Shown here: in pieces, positions 45,393 through 54,440 of the stretch
Position numbering within the stretch: the stretch's first letter is position 1
How the letters are laid out: the number at the start of each line of letters is the position of its first letter
NCBI GenBank assembly: GCA_944390015.1
Contig: CALXOL010000004.1
Coordinates: 62,001-126,000, forward strand
DNA: 64,000 nt
Direction of reading: 5' to 3'
DNA from: an uncultured Spirochaetaceae bacterium
Lineage (GTDB): Bacteria > Spirochaetota > Spirochaetia > Sphaerochaetales > Sphaerochaetaceae
Notes under the pieces: generated by a model
Told to the model about the DNA's origin: nothing
What the model saw: the letters and a program-made list of their open reading frames with translations, nothing else
The model's database searches: none
Program-made: the position numbers and the translations under genes

Positions 45393-47171
45393 ATGAGTGC
45401 ACGTGATCAAGCCAGGGCATTGCCGGATAATCCAGGCTGTTATCTGATGAAGGACAAGGATGATAATGTCATCTATGTCGGTAAGGCAAAGAACCTAAAA
45501 AAGAGGGTAACTTCTTATTTCCTTCCTAACAGAGACTTAAAGACGACATGCCTCGTTGAAAAGATTGATCACATCGACTACATCATAACAGGAAATGAGT
45601 ATGAGGCACTGATTCTGGAGAATAATCTCATAAAGAAATACAGTCCGCACTACAATATCCTTTTAAAGGACGGCAAGAGCTATCCTGTTATAAAGATAAC
45701 GAATGAGGATTTCCCCCGCATCTATAAAACACGAAGGATAATAAAAGACGGTTCAAAGTATTTTGGTCCATATGCAAAGCCCGGAGAGCTTAATGCGTAC
45801 CTTGACCTTGTCGCAAAATCCTTTCCTCTCCGCCTTTGCTCAGGCCCTCTTTCAAAGAGGAAGGATGCATGCCTTTATTATCATATCGGCAGATGTAGCG
45901 CACCGTGCATAAATAAGATAAGCAAGCAGGAATACGGCAGATACATCAAAGCCTGTGAGGACTTCCTCTCAGGGGATGACAGTTCTTTGATAAAGCAGGT
46001 GGAAAAAGAGATGTACGAGGCTTCCAAGAAGCTCGATTTCGAGACTGCTGCCAAGAAGAGGGATATTCTGGAAGCTCTCAACGGGGTACAGGCGAATCAG
46101 ATGGTGCAGGACTGGACTGATGAGGAGAGTAGGGATTACGTTGCAATCGAGATGAGAAGCTATCTCACGACAATCTCCATAATGCAGTTCAGGGGTGGAA
46201 GCTTGATCGGAAAGGCCCTTTATCGTTCCGAGAGCCTTGGTGATGAGACAGAGACTCTGTTTTCATTCATCGTCCAGTATTATTCGGATGGGGAGAGCCT
46301 GCCGCATGAGATATATGTATCCCATGAGATTGATGCAGATCTGATAGAGAAATTCTTCAGCGAGAATTACTCTCATAAGGTCAACGTGCTCCTTCCAAGA
46401 GATGGAAAGCACTACAGGATTCTGCGTCTTGCAGAGGAAAATGCCACAAGAGATATAGAGAAGCGACTTAAAGAGACAGACAACACACCTGCTTTAGAGA
46501 TGCTCAAGAATGAACTTTCCCTTGAGCGCATCCCGCGCCATATAGAAGGTTTTGATATCGCACAGCTCAGCGGTAAATACACGGTTGCATCTTTAATCGT
46601 ATTCAGGGACGGAAATCCTTCCAGAAGTGAATACAGGCATTTCTCAATAAAAAGCCTTGATGGCAAGATTGATGATTTCGAATCCATGAGGGAGGCGGTA
46701 TCAAGACGATACAGCAGGCTTCTTGCGGAGAACGCCGAATTACCTGATCTTCTCATGATAGATGGTGGAAAAGGGCAGGTGAATGCCGTTTTCGAGATTC
46801 TTGAGGCATTGGGGATTGCAGATAGGATTCCTGTCATAGGGCTGGCAAAAGAGCATGAGGATCTCGTGCCTCCTGGCTCTGGAGATACAATCCGGCTACC
46901 CCATTCGAATGAGGGACTCAGAGTCCTGATTGCACTAAGGGATGAGTGCCATAGGTTTGCAACTTCATTTAATCAGAGGATGAGAAGCAAGGAAGCATCA
47001 TTTTCGCTTCTTCAGTCCATAGAGGGAATGGGCAGAAAGAGGAGTGAGAACGTGATGAAGACATATGGGTCTATCGAGAAGATTCTCTCTTTGAGCCCTG
47101 AGGAACTTAGTAAGGGAGCTTCAATTCCTCTTGAAGTCGCAAGAAGAATATTACACAAGCTTAACTTCTAA
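45393..47171 (+). CDS. uvrC: excinuclease ABC subunit C
   Basis: A 592-residue nucleotide excision repair endonuclease. N-terminal GIY-YIG domain (PGCYLMKDKDDNVIYVGKAKN), UVR motif (KEMYEASKKLDFETAAKKRD), RNase-H-like C-terminal nuclease (EGFDIAQLSGKYTVAS, LLMIDGGKGQVNA), and a final HhH (IEGMGRKRSENVMKTYGS). The last 21 bases overlap the convergent holA-like gene. Confidence 0.96.
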   Translation: MSARDQARALPDNPGCYLMKDKDDNVIYVGKAKNLKKRVTSYFLPNRDLKTTCLVEKIDHIDYIITGNEYEALILENNLIKKYSPHYNILLKDGKSYPVIKITNEDFPRIYKTRRIIKDGSKYFGPYAKPGELNAYLDLVAKSFPLRLCSGPLSKRKDACLYYHIGRCSAPCINKISKQEYGRYIKACEDFLSGDDSSLIKQVEKEMYEASKKLDFETAAKKRDILEALNGVQANQMVQDWTDEESRDYVAIEMRSYLTTISIMQFRGGSLIGKALYRSESLGDETETLFSFIVQYYSDGESLPHEIYVSHEIDADLIEKFFSENYSHKVNVLLPRDGKHYRILRLAEENATRDIEKRLKETDNTPALEMLKNELSLERIPRHIEGFDIAQLSGKYTVASLIVFRDGNPSRSEYRHFSIKSLDGKIDDFESMREAVSRRYSRLLAENAELPDLLMIDGGKGQVNAVFEILEALGIADRIPVIGLAKEHEDLVPPGSGDTIRLPHSNEGLRVLIALRDECHRFATSFNQRMRSKEASFSLLQSIEGMGRKRSENVMKTYGSIEKILSLSPEELSKGASIPLEVARRILHKLNF

Positions 47172-48200
47172 CGGAGTATACAGCTCTGCCTTCTTCTCTT
47201 TTCCTCCGTTTATTATGATTGTATATACGATATCCTCAAAAGTCTCTTTTGCATCGCTTCCTGCTTTTTTTAATTCATTATCAGATTTAATCAGGAATGC
47301 TATGATTCTTTTAATCTCATCGCCGGTATAGTTCTTTAATGCGAGAAATATGCCATCCTTTCTCCTGAAATTAAAGCCCTGTTGTGAGTAGCCTGATGTG
47401 GTGATAGCCTTTGCCTGTTTTTGTATCTCCTTCTCCGATAGCCCTTTCTGCCTAAGCAGTAGTGCGTTCTCTGAGATTCTGAATTCTCCTGTAAGAGTAC
47501 TGAGAGTTCCAATCAGGCGCATTGGATCATTTAATGCGATTGATTCGATAATCATAAGTGCCTCTTCGAGATCTCTTTTTGCAACGGCTTTGAAAAGCGT
47601 ATATCCGTTCTCACCCTTTTGCCTTGTTATTACGGCAGAGACATCCTCGCCGTCGATGACCTTTTTACTCTCGTCTTTTCCCCTGTAGTATGACGAGATT
47701 AAGTCTATCAGATTCCTCATCTCCGCCTTATTGTTCTCCACTGAGGACATGATTTCCTCTATCGCATCCTCCGTAACGGCAAAAGTATTCTTGCGGAATG
47801 TGTTTCTGATCCAATTTATCTTATTGCTGTCAAACTCCTCATAAAAGATTGTCTTTTCTATTTTTTTCTCTTCATCTAAGGAGAAGAACGAAGTGCTGTC
47901 ACTCGATATCATGATGAGAGTCACATCCTCTTCGCTCTCTTTTACATAGCTTCTTAGTCCTTTTATCAAGAGCGAGTCCTTTTTTGCAAGTTCAAGATGA
48001 TTGATTGTTATCAGGCGATGAGTAGAGAAAAGAGAAGGCTGTCTTAGCGATGTTAAAATAACTGACGCACTATCGTCAGATGCGTAGTAACTCTCTTCCT
48101 CCAAATCGGGAAACTCATTCTTAACAGTACTTTTAATCTCTATGAGCTTTTCCTTCTTATCTCCCTCTTCGGGACCTAAAAGCAGATATGACTTACCCAA
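47151..48200 (-). CDS. holA: DNA polymerase III delta subunit-like protein
   Basis: A 349-residue AAA+-fold protein of the HolA family. N-terminal YLLLGPEEGDKKEKLIEI, then a divergent domain with LTGEFRISENALLLRQKGLSEKEI in the third domain. No functional Walker A is present, as in delta. It should load the beta clamp. It overlaps the LexA-like gene by eight bases in the hprK operon. Confidence 0.8.
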   Translation of the reverse strand: MGKSYLLLGPEEGDKKEKLIEIKSTVKNEFPDLEEESYYASDDSASVILTSLRQPSLFSTHRLITINHLELAKKDSLLIKGLRSYVKESEEDVTLIMISSDSTSFFSLDEEKKIEKTIFYEEFDSNKINWIRNTFRKNTFAVTEDAIEEIMSSVENNKAEMRNLIDLISSYYRGKDESKKVIDGEDVSAVITRQKGENGYTLFKAVAKRDLEEALMIIESIALNDPMRLIGTLSTLTGEFRISENALLLRQKGLSEKEIQKQAKAITTSGYSQQGFNFRRKDGIFLALKNYTGDEIKRIIAFLIKSDNELKKAGSDAKETFEDIVYTIIINGGKEKKAELYTPLEVKLV

Positions 48201-48768
48201 GGTATCTCCTTACGCTGAGAATAAGGCGGCCATGGATTATTACCTTATTCGCAGTCGTTTTTCCCATAGTATCATTTTCTGGGATTAACTCAAAGAGTCC
48301 GTCAGTGCGCATAAACAGGCGTCTGAGCATCAAGGAATCTGAATCCTCTATCGAGCATAGTACGATATCTCCGCTTTTGGCACTCGTACACGATAGGAAA
48401 ATGCATTCATCCCCGGGCATGATGCCGATATTCCTCATCTCGTCCGTTGACACGGTATAAGAGAAGCACTCTCCTTCCTCTGCATCTTTAAGCATTACAT
48501 AGCATTGCTTATCCGCATTGTTAAAGGAGGGGATTTTAATGTTGATAAGATGTTTTCTATAATCATCTGAGAGCAACAGTTCCCCTTTCTCCGTCTTCTT
48601 CAGACATTCTTTCTTTATAAGGGCATCGACAGCTTCGTATGCGGCTCTTTTATTAAAGGAGAATTCCCTTGCAATATCAGATATCGAGGGTAGGCGGGAT
48701 GTCTTCTGGAAATCAGAGATGATGTAAAGGAGAATCTCCTCTTGTCGTTTTGTCAGACTTTTCATCAT
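48193..48768 (-). CDS. LexA-fold regulator lacking the Ser-Lys protease dyad
   Basis: A 191-residue LexA/S24-like protein. N-terminal winged helix is LexA-like (LTKRQEEILLYI, PSISDIAREFSFNKRAAYEAV). The S24 part aligns well (VSTDEMRNIGIMPGD with LexA's VSGMSMKDIGIMDGD), but the catalytic Ser is Glu (codon 48439-48441) and the catalytic Lys is Arg (codon 48322-48324). The Ala-Gly cleavage site is also absent. It should not self-cleave. It starts in ATGA overlap with the HPr stop; the alternative start at 48765 gives 190 residues. Confidence 0.8.
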   Translation of the reverse strand: MMKSLTKRQEEILLYIISDFQKTSRLPSISDIAREFSFNKRAAYEAVDALIKKECLKKTEKGELLLSDDYRKHLINIKIPSFNNADKQCYVMLKDAEEGECFSYTVSTDEMRNIGIMPGDECIFLSCTSAKSGDIVLCSIEDSDSLMLRRLFMRTDGLFELIPENDTMGKTTANKVIIHGRLILSVRRYLG

Positions 48769-49025
48769 TCAAACCGGTTCTTAAATAACGCCTCGATGGT
48801 ATTTGCAGCATCCTCTTCATCATCTCCCGTGCAGATTAAGAGGAGCTTTGTCCTGTATGTCGCGCCGAGGGTTATTATTCCCATGATGCTTTTAGCGTTT
48901 ATCCGCATGTTCTCTTTTTCTATTTCTATTGTGCTTTCAAAACGATTAGCGGTCTCTGCTATCATCGATGCAGGCCTTGCATGTATTCCCGCTCTTGTAA
49001 GAACTTCAAGATTTCTTGTCGTCAT
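48765..49025 (-). CDS. ptsH: phosphocarrier protein HPr
   Basis: An 86-residue HPr. GIHARPA supplies the EI-phosphorylated His and NAKSIMG the Ser phosphorylated by HprK. Start 49025 lies inside the end of hprK (20-base overlap). The Ser site beside an HprK gene suggests a regulatory role in carbon catabolite control. Confidence 0.94.
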   Translation of the reverse strand: MTTRNLEVLTRAGIHARPASMIAETANRFESTIEIEKENMRINAKSIMGIITLGATYRTKLLLICTGDDEEDAANTIEALFKNRFE

Positions 49026-50013
49026 AGTTAACATCCCTAAGTACGTCTGTATTGTAGTAAAGTTTTCTTGCTGCCTGACTTTCAAGCCATTTAAGAACGG
49101 ACTGATCAAATTCTTTCGAGGAATAATATCCCAGCTTTTTAAGCCTTTCATTCCTTGCAGCCATCTCTATCAGAGATGCGATGTTCCTTCCAAGGGATAC
49201 AGGTAGTGTGATTTTCGGGACATTAATTCCCATGAGCGTCTCGCTGTCCTGTCCTCCAAGCCTGTCGTAACTTTTTTTCTCATCCCAGTGCTCAAGATGA
49301 ATCAGCAGCTGTACCTGTTTCTTCTCCCTGATTGCACCGACTCCGAAAAGATTCTGGATGTTGATTATTCCCAGTCCCCTTATCTCCATATGATGGGCGA
49401 ACATCGGATTCTCACCGCTTCCTATCAGGTAGTTGTCGGAAAGGCGGCGTAGTTTTACGGTATCATCGCTTATAAGTCGATGCCCTCTTTCTATGAGTTC
49501 CAGTGCCGCCTCACTTTTACCGATTCCACTCTCACCTGTAATCAGGATTCCTATTCCATAGACCTCTACAAGAACTCCATGTATTGTCTCTGTTTCGGCG
49601 AAAATCTCATCCAGCATCTGATAAACTCTTCTTGAGAATACTGCCGATTCCAAAGGAGTTGTAAGGATTGCTGTCGCATTCTTCTCGGCGATATCTATGA
49701 AATGCTCAGATGGTTTCGCATCTCCAATGAAAATCACGCAGGGGAGGTTGTAGCTGAACAGCTTCTCGATGTTCTTCCAGTCGTTGTTCTTCTCAAGCAT
49801 GGTCAGGTAGGACTGTTCGGCCCTTCCGAAAAGCTGAATGCTGTTATCTGAGAAGTCTGTGAAAAAACCGGCAAGAGCAAGACCAGGACGGCTGATCTTA
49901 TCGGTCTTTATTATTTTTGACAGTCCGCTTCTTCCGGCAAGACACTTAAGTTGAAGGTGATTGTGTTCTTTTAAATCGAGATCGAGCAAGTCGAGAACGG
50001 TGAATTCACTCAT
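49006..50013 (-). CDS. hprK: HPr kinase/phosphorylase
   Basis: A 335-residue bifunctional HPr(Ser) kinase and phosphorylase. Walker A GESGIGKSEAAL and the HprK signature EIRGLGIINIQNLFGVGA are both present, with a helical N-terminal DRTGG-like region. The promoter TTACTA-18-TATACT ends six bases before the ATG, so a leaderless mRNA is predicted. First gene of hprK-ptsH-lexA-like-holA. Confidence 0.95.
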   Translation of the reverse strand: MSEFTVLDLLDLDLKEHNHLQLKCLAGRSGLSKIIKTDKISRPGLALAGFFTDFSDNSIQLFGRAEQSYLTMLEKNNDWKNIEKLFSYNLPCVIFIGDAKPSEHFIDIAEKNATAILTTPLESAVFSRRVYQMLDEIFAETETIHGVLVEVYGIGILITGESGIGKSEAALELIERGHRLISDDTVKLRRLSDNYLIGSGENPMFAHHMEIRGLGIINIQNLFGVGAIREKKQVQLLIHLEHWDEKKSYDRLGGQDSETLMGINVPKITLPVSLGRNIASLIEMAARNERLKKLGYYSSKEFDQSVLKWLESQAARKLYYNTDVLRDVNYDDKKS

Positions 50014-50019
50014 AACTTG

Positions 50020-50049
50020 AGTATATCATAATTGGCTGATGCGTAGTAA
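50020..50049 (-). promoter_or_regulatory. promoter of the hprK operon
   Basis: On the minus strand TTACTA (50044-50049), 18-base spacer, TATACT (50020-50025), six bases to the ATG. Confidence 0.55.
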
Positions 50050-50065
50050 GGGAGAGGGGAGAGGG

Positions 50066-50097
50066 CAAAATAATAGGGCTGGAAGATGTCCAGCCCT
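50066..50097 (-). terminator. intrinsic terminator of hpf
   Basis: Nine-base-pair stem AGGGCTGGA (50075-50083) with TCCAGCCCT (50089-50097), then on the minus strand ATTATTTT. It separates hpf from hprK. Confidence 0.72.
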
Positions 50098-50111
50098 ATC
50101 TGGGAAGAGAA

Positions 50112-50408
50112 TCATATATTCATCGTCTTCTCTTTTTCTTTCTTAGCAGCTGCCTGTATCTTATCTGCGATAAGCTCTATTCCCTCATATAGCTCATAGC
50201 AGTCCTGACTCACTAGTTTCTCTTTCTTCCATGTAAAGTGCAACATGGCATCGATATGGTAACCGATACCCTTTGTCTCTCTCTTGATTGAGATGTCAAG
50301 GTCGTGCAGGTAATCATCGGCGAATGAGAGTTTTTTCAGCTTCTTGTCGATGAATTCTTTCGTTTCCTCGCTTGGCACGTAGTTGATTCCTCTAACAGTT
50401 AGATTCAT
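50112..50408 (-). CDS. hpf: ribosome hibernation promoting factor
   Basis: A 98-residue short HPF/YfiA-type protein: NLTVRGINYVPSEETKEFIDKKL, then DISIKRETKGIGYHIDAMLH. It binds ribosomes in stationary phase. AGGAGG fits ATG 50408; the upstream ATG at 50447 directly follows the -10. Next to the rpoN cluster as in proteobacteria. Confidence 0.93.
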   Translation of the reverse strand: MNLTVRGINYVPSEETKEFIDKKLKKLSFADDYLHDLDISIKRETKGIGYHIDAMLHFTWKKEKLVSQDCYELYEGIELIADKIQAAAKKEKEKTMNI

Positions 50409-50447
50409 ACACGCTCCTCCTTTTTTCGCGAAGTATATCTTTTTCAT

Positions 50448-50477
50448 AGTGTACCATGAGGAATAAAAGAATTGTAA
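50448..50477 (-). promoter_or_regulatory. promoter of hpf
   Basis: On the minus strand TTACAA (50472-50477), 18-base spacer, TACACT (50448-50453). Leader of roughly 33 bases carrying AAGGAGG. Confidence 0.5.
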
Positions 50478-50571
50478 TTTTTTTAGAAAATAATCTCTAT
50501 TTTCTTATCTTTAGTCTATTTTTCCGTAATGATTTCTTTTGTGTTAGAATTATGGTAAGGGAGTGTGCTAT

Positions 50572-51225
50572 ATGGATGAACAGATTATAAAAAGAACGAG
50601 AAAAGCTCTTGAGGCTAACGGTTTTCGCACTGAATATCTTGAAAACAGGAGTAAGGTGAATGAATATCTAGCTTCCGTTATGGAAGCCGGTTCATCATGT
50701 GCGGTAGGTGGATCCGTCAGTCTTTTCGAGTGCGATGTCTTCTCTCTTCTCAGAAGTGGAAGGTATGAATTCTATGACCGCTATGAAGATGGTGTTGATA
50801 TAAAAGAGATTTATAGAAAGAGTTTTTCTGTCGATTACTATCTCGCTAGTGCAAATGCCATTACGGAGAATGGTGAGCTTATATTCATCGATGGCAGGGG
50901 AAACAGGGTTGCAGCGATTGCATATGGTCCTGATAATGTCATTTTGATTGTATCTGTTAATAAAATCTGCAAAAACATTAAAGAAGCCTGGCTCAGATGT
51001 AAGAAGGTCGCATGTCCCAAGAATGTGAAGCGTCTTAATATTGATGCTTATTGTGCTGCTAACGGGGAGTGTAGAAGCTGTCAGTTCAGTGAGGATGATT
51101 TATTTCTTGACTCATCCAGGGGGTGTAAGAATACAATCTGCAGCGATACTCTGATTCTTTCAAGGCAGACATCGCAAAAAGACAGGATAACCGTTGTGCT
51201 GGTAAATGATGATATAGGGTATTAA
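50572..51225 (+). CDS. LUD-domain protein (LutC-like)
   Basis: A 217-residue LUD (DUF162) protein: residues about 30-150 include EAGSSCAVGGSVSLFE, DYYLASANAITENGELIFID and RVAAIAYGPDNVILIV, the LUD core. The C-terminus has a Cys-rich tail (CAANGECRSCQF, CKNTICS) of possible Fe-S or metal type. LUD proteins occur in lactate oxidation (LutABC), but no lutA/lutB is nearby. GGGAG precedes the ATG at 50572. Inserted between hpf and rpoN on the opposite strand. Confidence 0.82.
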   Translation: MDEQIIKRTRKALEANGFRTEYLENRSKVNEYLASVMEAGSSCAVGGSVSLFECDVFSLLRSGRYEFYDRYEDGVDIKEIYRKSFSVDYYLASANAITENGELIFIDGRGNRVAAIAYGPDNVILIVSVNKICKNIKEAWLRCKKVACPKNVKRLNIDAYCAANGECRSCQFSEDDLFLDSSRGCKNTICSDTLILSRQTSQKDRITVVLVNDDIGY

Positions 51226-52569
51226 TCATCTGTTATATGAGGAATCTATATCCAGTTCTGCACGGTACTTTGCAACCGTTCTTCTGGCTATGCTTATACC
51301 TTCCTCTTTAAGGATATCCGATATCTTCTGGTCTGAAGGGGCCTTTTTCCCCTCATGGCTCTCGATTAACTCTTTTATCCTTGCCTTGATGGCGTTCTTA
51401 CTCATCTCCTCTTCATCTGATTTCTGAAAGCCTTTTGTAGAGGAGAAGAAAAAGCTTACAGGAAATGTACCCCAGTCGGTTTCTATGTATTTCTTCGAAC
51501 ATAGGCGTGATACGGTGGATGCACTCAGCTCAAGGTATGCTGCCATATTCTGCTGTGTATCCGGCCTTAGGAAGCTGATTCCTTTCTCGAAGAAAGGTCT
51601 CTGTTTGTTTACAAGGTACAGGGCTATCTTATGGAGACTGGTGGTCCTGAGATTTATTGAATCGATTATCGCTTCCGCTTTATCACGGTTTGCTTTAAGG
51701 AAAGACAGAGCCTCCTTGTTTTTCTTTTTATCTTCTTTCATCTCATCCTCAAGAGCCACATATTCTGCAGAAAGTCTTACATCGGGAAGGTTGTCTGAGT
51801 AGTCGATGATTTCAAGCTCCCCAGAAGAGTTCTTCTTGATCGCTATATCTGGATGGATGTATGTCTCATATTCGCAGTTATATTTCTCTCCTGGATATGG
51901 GGTCAGAGATTTAAGGATACCGATGAGCAGAGAAGCCTCTTCCTCATCTATATCGAGTTTCTTGCTGATGGCATCCGTCCGTCCACCTTTTATCAGATCC
52001 ATGTTGTCAATCATATACTCGATATGATCTTCATCTGATTTCTGCAGGTGCAATGCCCTCAGCTGTATTTTAAGGCTCTCCTTATAGTCGGAGGCTCCGA
52101 CTCCGGTGGGATCAAGACTCTGAATTACTTTCAATGCATCATCTTTCACATCGAGGTAAGGCGATGGAAGTATGTTTTCAAGGCTATCAGGGAGGAATCC
52201 CTTGGGACTAAGGGCAGATGCGATTATAAGGGATGCCTCTCTTACTTTCTTTGGCATGTCTATCGTCTCTATCTGCATTCGCAGATGGTCGTATAGGCTT
52301 TCTTTCACACTGATGGCTCTTTCCATCCATCCGGATTTCTCATCCTCATCTCCTTTTGAAAGATAATCGAGAGAGTAGTCTATAGGACGGTATGTGCTTT
52401 CTGCCGAATACTTTCCCGCTCTTACTTCAAGAAAAGGATTGGTCTCCTCTTCTTTGCGTATCGCTTCTTCCAGCTCATCATAATTGAGAGCCAGCATCTC
52501 CAGTTTCTGAATCTGCATCTGCGAAAGTCTTAGCTGCTGTTTAAGCGTCAGGGATAGCGTGTTCTCCAT
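51226..52569 (-). CDS. rpoN: RNA polymerase sigma-54 factor
   Basis: A 447-residue sigma-54. Region I Gln-rich start (LKQQLRLSQMQIQKLEMLAL), core-binding region, the helix-turn-helix (LSASTVSRLCSKKYI) and the RpoN box ARRTVAKYR are all present. It is the last gene of ymdB-rseC-lptCAB-rpoN. No sigma-54 activator or convincing -24/-12 site was found in the window. Confidence 0.94.
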   Translation of the reverse strand: MENTLSLTLKQQLRLSQMQIQKLEMLALNYDELEEAIRKEEETNPFLEVRAGKYSAESTYRPIDYSLDYLSKGDEDEKSGWMERAISVKESLYDHLRMQIETIDMPKKVREASLIIASALSPKGFLPDSLENILPSPYLDVKDDALKVIQSLDPTGVGASDYKESLKIQLRALHLQKSDEDHIEYMIDNMDLIKGGRTDAISKKLDIDEEEASLLIGILKSLTPYPGEKYNCEYETYIHPDIAIKKNSSGELEIIDYSDNLPDVRLSAEYVALEDEMKEDKKKNKEALSFLKANRDKAEAIIDSINLRTTSLHKIALYLVNKQRPFFEKGISFLRPDTQQNMAAYLELSASTVSRLCSKKYIETDWGTFPVSFFFSSTKGFQKSDEEEMSKNAIKARIKELIESHEGKKAPSDQKISDILKEEGISIARRTVAKYRAELDIDSSYNR

Positions 52570-52571
52570 CT

Positions 52572-53297
52572 CTACCCCTCAAATGACGAACCGAAATAGA
52601 TTTCCCTGGCCGTCTCATTCTCGATAAGTTCCTCTCGTGTTCCGGAGACTATTATTGAACCATCGGAAATTATGTGTGCATTATGGGTGATTTCAAGGGT
52701 ATCTCTTACGTTATGATCCGTCAGGAGAATTCCAATGCCGTCTTTTGATAGCTGCCTGATGATTTCCTTTATCTCGAATACAGCCTTAGGATCGATTCCT
52801 GCAAACGGTTCATCCAGAAGAAGGAATTTTGGGCTTGTCGCAAGGGCCCTTGCGATTTCTGTTCTTCTTCTCTCTCCTCCAGAGAGGGTATATCCATACT
52901 GCTTTCTCACCCGGTCGATACCGAATCTATCTAAGAGGGATTCAAGCTTGTCCCTCTTTGCACTCTTACTCAGCTTTTGCTCTTCAAGAATCAGTTTTAT
53001 GTTATCCTCGACAGTGAGTTTACGGAATATGCTTGCCTCCTGAGGCAGGTATGCAAGCCCCCTTTTGCTTCTCTCATGCATGGCAAGGCGGGTTATATCC
53101 TCTCCATTTAAGAGAATTCTTCCTCCATTTGCCTTAATAAAACCGACTATCATATAAAATGATGTGGTCTTTCCAGCTCCGTTGGGACCTAGCAACCCCG
53201 TTATCTCTCCGCCACACATTGAGAACGTGACATCCTTGACTACATGTTTTTTCCCATAGAATTTTGATAGCGCTATGCATTCAAGTCTGTCAGCCAT
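52572..53297 (-). CDS. lptB: LPS export ABC ATPase LptB
   Basis: A 241-residue ABC ATPase. Walker A GPNGAGKTT, signature LSGGERRRTEIARAL, Walker B FLLLDEPFAGIDP, switch ILLTDHNVRDTLEI. This sequence and its place after lptA define LptB rather than LivF. It energises outer-membrane glycolipid transport. Overlaps lptA by eight bases. Confidence 0.93.
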   Translation of the reverse strand: MADRLECIALSKFYGKKHVVKDVTFSMCGGEITGLLGPNGAGKTTSFYMIVGFIKANGGRILLNGEDITRLAMHERSKRGLAYLPQEASIFRKLTVEDNIKLILEEQKLSKSAKRDKLESLLDRFGIDRVRKQYGYTLSGGERRRTEIARALATSPKFLLLDEPFAGIDPKAVFEIKEIIRQLSKDGIGILLTDHNVRDTLEITHNAHIISDGSIIVSGTREELIENETAREIYFGSSFEG

Positions 53298-53910
53298 TGA
53301 TCTGCCCCCTTATCGATGTGTTCAGGCTGATGCTGTCACTCTCCATGTCTATTGTAATCTGTTCTGCCCTGTATTCATCGCCGTCATAAATGACACGGCA
53401 GCTCCCGCTCAGTATGAGCATTTCCCTCTCCCTGTCATAAGAGAGCCTCTCACTTGAACCTATGATTACGTCATCCTCGTTGATTTTGCTGAATGATACC
53501 TGCGATGAGAGGGTGAGAATCTCATTTTTCATATCATATTCCAGGTGGCTGGCTCTTGCGCTCATCTCGTTTATCCTGTCCTCTATCTCGAAATATGATG
53601 AGATTAAAAGCCTCTCTTCCATTCTATCGTACCATAGCACGCTCGTCCTTATCTCCAGATCCCTCTCGCTGTCCCTGATTGTTATGTTGCCGGAACACTC
53701 TATATAACGCCACTGCTCTCCTGAGAGCGTCATATGATCGGCGTTAATCGTGAGACTTCCTGTGCTGACCTCAGCAGAACCTGATAGTGTGACGTTCTCT
53801 CTCCCGTCTTTGAGCCTTACACTGCTTTCAGCTGCAGAGAATGTTATCTGATCTGAGAATATGGGGAATAAGGATAGCAATAATAATACGAATATGAGTA
53901 GTTTCCTCAA
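53290..53910 (-). CDS. lptA: LptA/OstA-like periplasmic LPS bridge protein
   Basis: A 206-residue secreted protein: signal MRKLLIFVLLLLSLFPIFSD, then OstA repeats (VTLSGSAEVSTGSLTINADHM, IECSGNITI, LILSGSCRVIYDGDEYRAEQITID). Builds the periplasmic bridge. Between lptC (four-base overlap) and lptB. Confidence 0.85.
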   Translation of the reverse strand: MRKLLIFVLLLLSLFPIFSDQITFSAAESSVRLKDGRENVTLSGSAEVSTGSLTINADHMTLSGEQWRYIECSGNITIRDSERDLEIRTSVLWYDRMEERLLISSYFEIEDRINEMSARASHLEYDMKNEILTLSSQVSFSKINEDDVIIGSSERLSYDREREMLILSGSCRVIYDGDEYRAEQITIDMESDSISLNTSIRGQING

Positions 53911-54440
53911 ATCTCAATCCTCCCTGATTCCAAAGATGAGAAAGAATATTCCTCTTCCAAGAGATTACCATAGAAATATTGGGAAGAGAACTCTCCATCC
54001 GCACTTGAGACGATGGTATAGGATGAGGATTCCACTTCTTGAGTTCTTGTGTTGAAAGAGAGTTTACCATCACTTCTTATGCTCATCTCATCCCTAATGC
54101 TGTCTAGAGATACATTACCTTCCAGCGTAAGAAGTTCATCTTCAGTATCCAGCTCTCCATAATCGGCACTTCCTTCTATGATAATATTGCCGTCCTCATC
54201 TTTTTGTGAGAATGATATCCCTTCTATCTCAGCTTTGTTCTCGGCAGAGAAGAATGCCATTCTTTTTGCCTTGAACTCTATCGGATTTTCCCCTTCCTGA
54301 TATAATGTGAAGCTTCCTTCTTCGAGTATCATATCGGCAAGTCTAAGATCATCCTGGTTTTCTGTAGAGGATGTACTGTAGTTGGAACAGGAGACAAGCA
54401 GTATGGAAAACAGTATTATGATGGTGTTTATCAGTCTCAA
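53907..54440 (-). CDS. lptC: LptC-like lipoprotein
   Basis: A 177-residue protein with lipobox LLVSC (Cys18) and LptC/OstA-like beta repeats (LADMILEEGSFTLYQE, KAKRMAFFSAENKAEI, EGNVSLDSI). E. coli LptC is membrane anchored, while here the anchor looks lipidated. Position upstream of lptA-lptB supports LptC. Confidence 0.78.
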   Translation of the reverse strand: MRLINTIIILFSILLVSCSNYSTSSTENQDDLRLADMILEEGSFTLYQEGENPIEFKAKRMAFFSAENKAEIEGISFSQKDEDGNIIIEGSADYGELDTEDELLTLEGNVSLDSIRDEMSIRSDGKLSFNTRTQEVESSSYTIVSSADGEFSSQYFYGNLLEEEYSFSSLESGRIEI

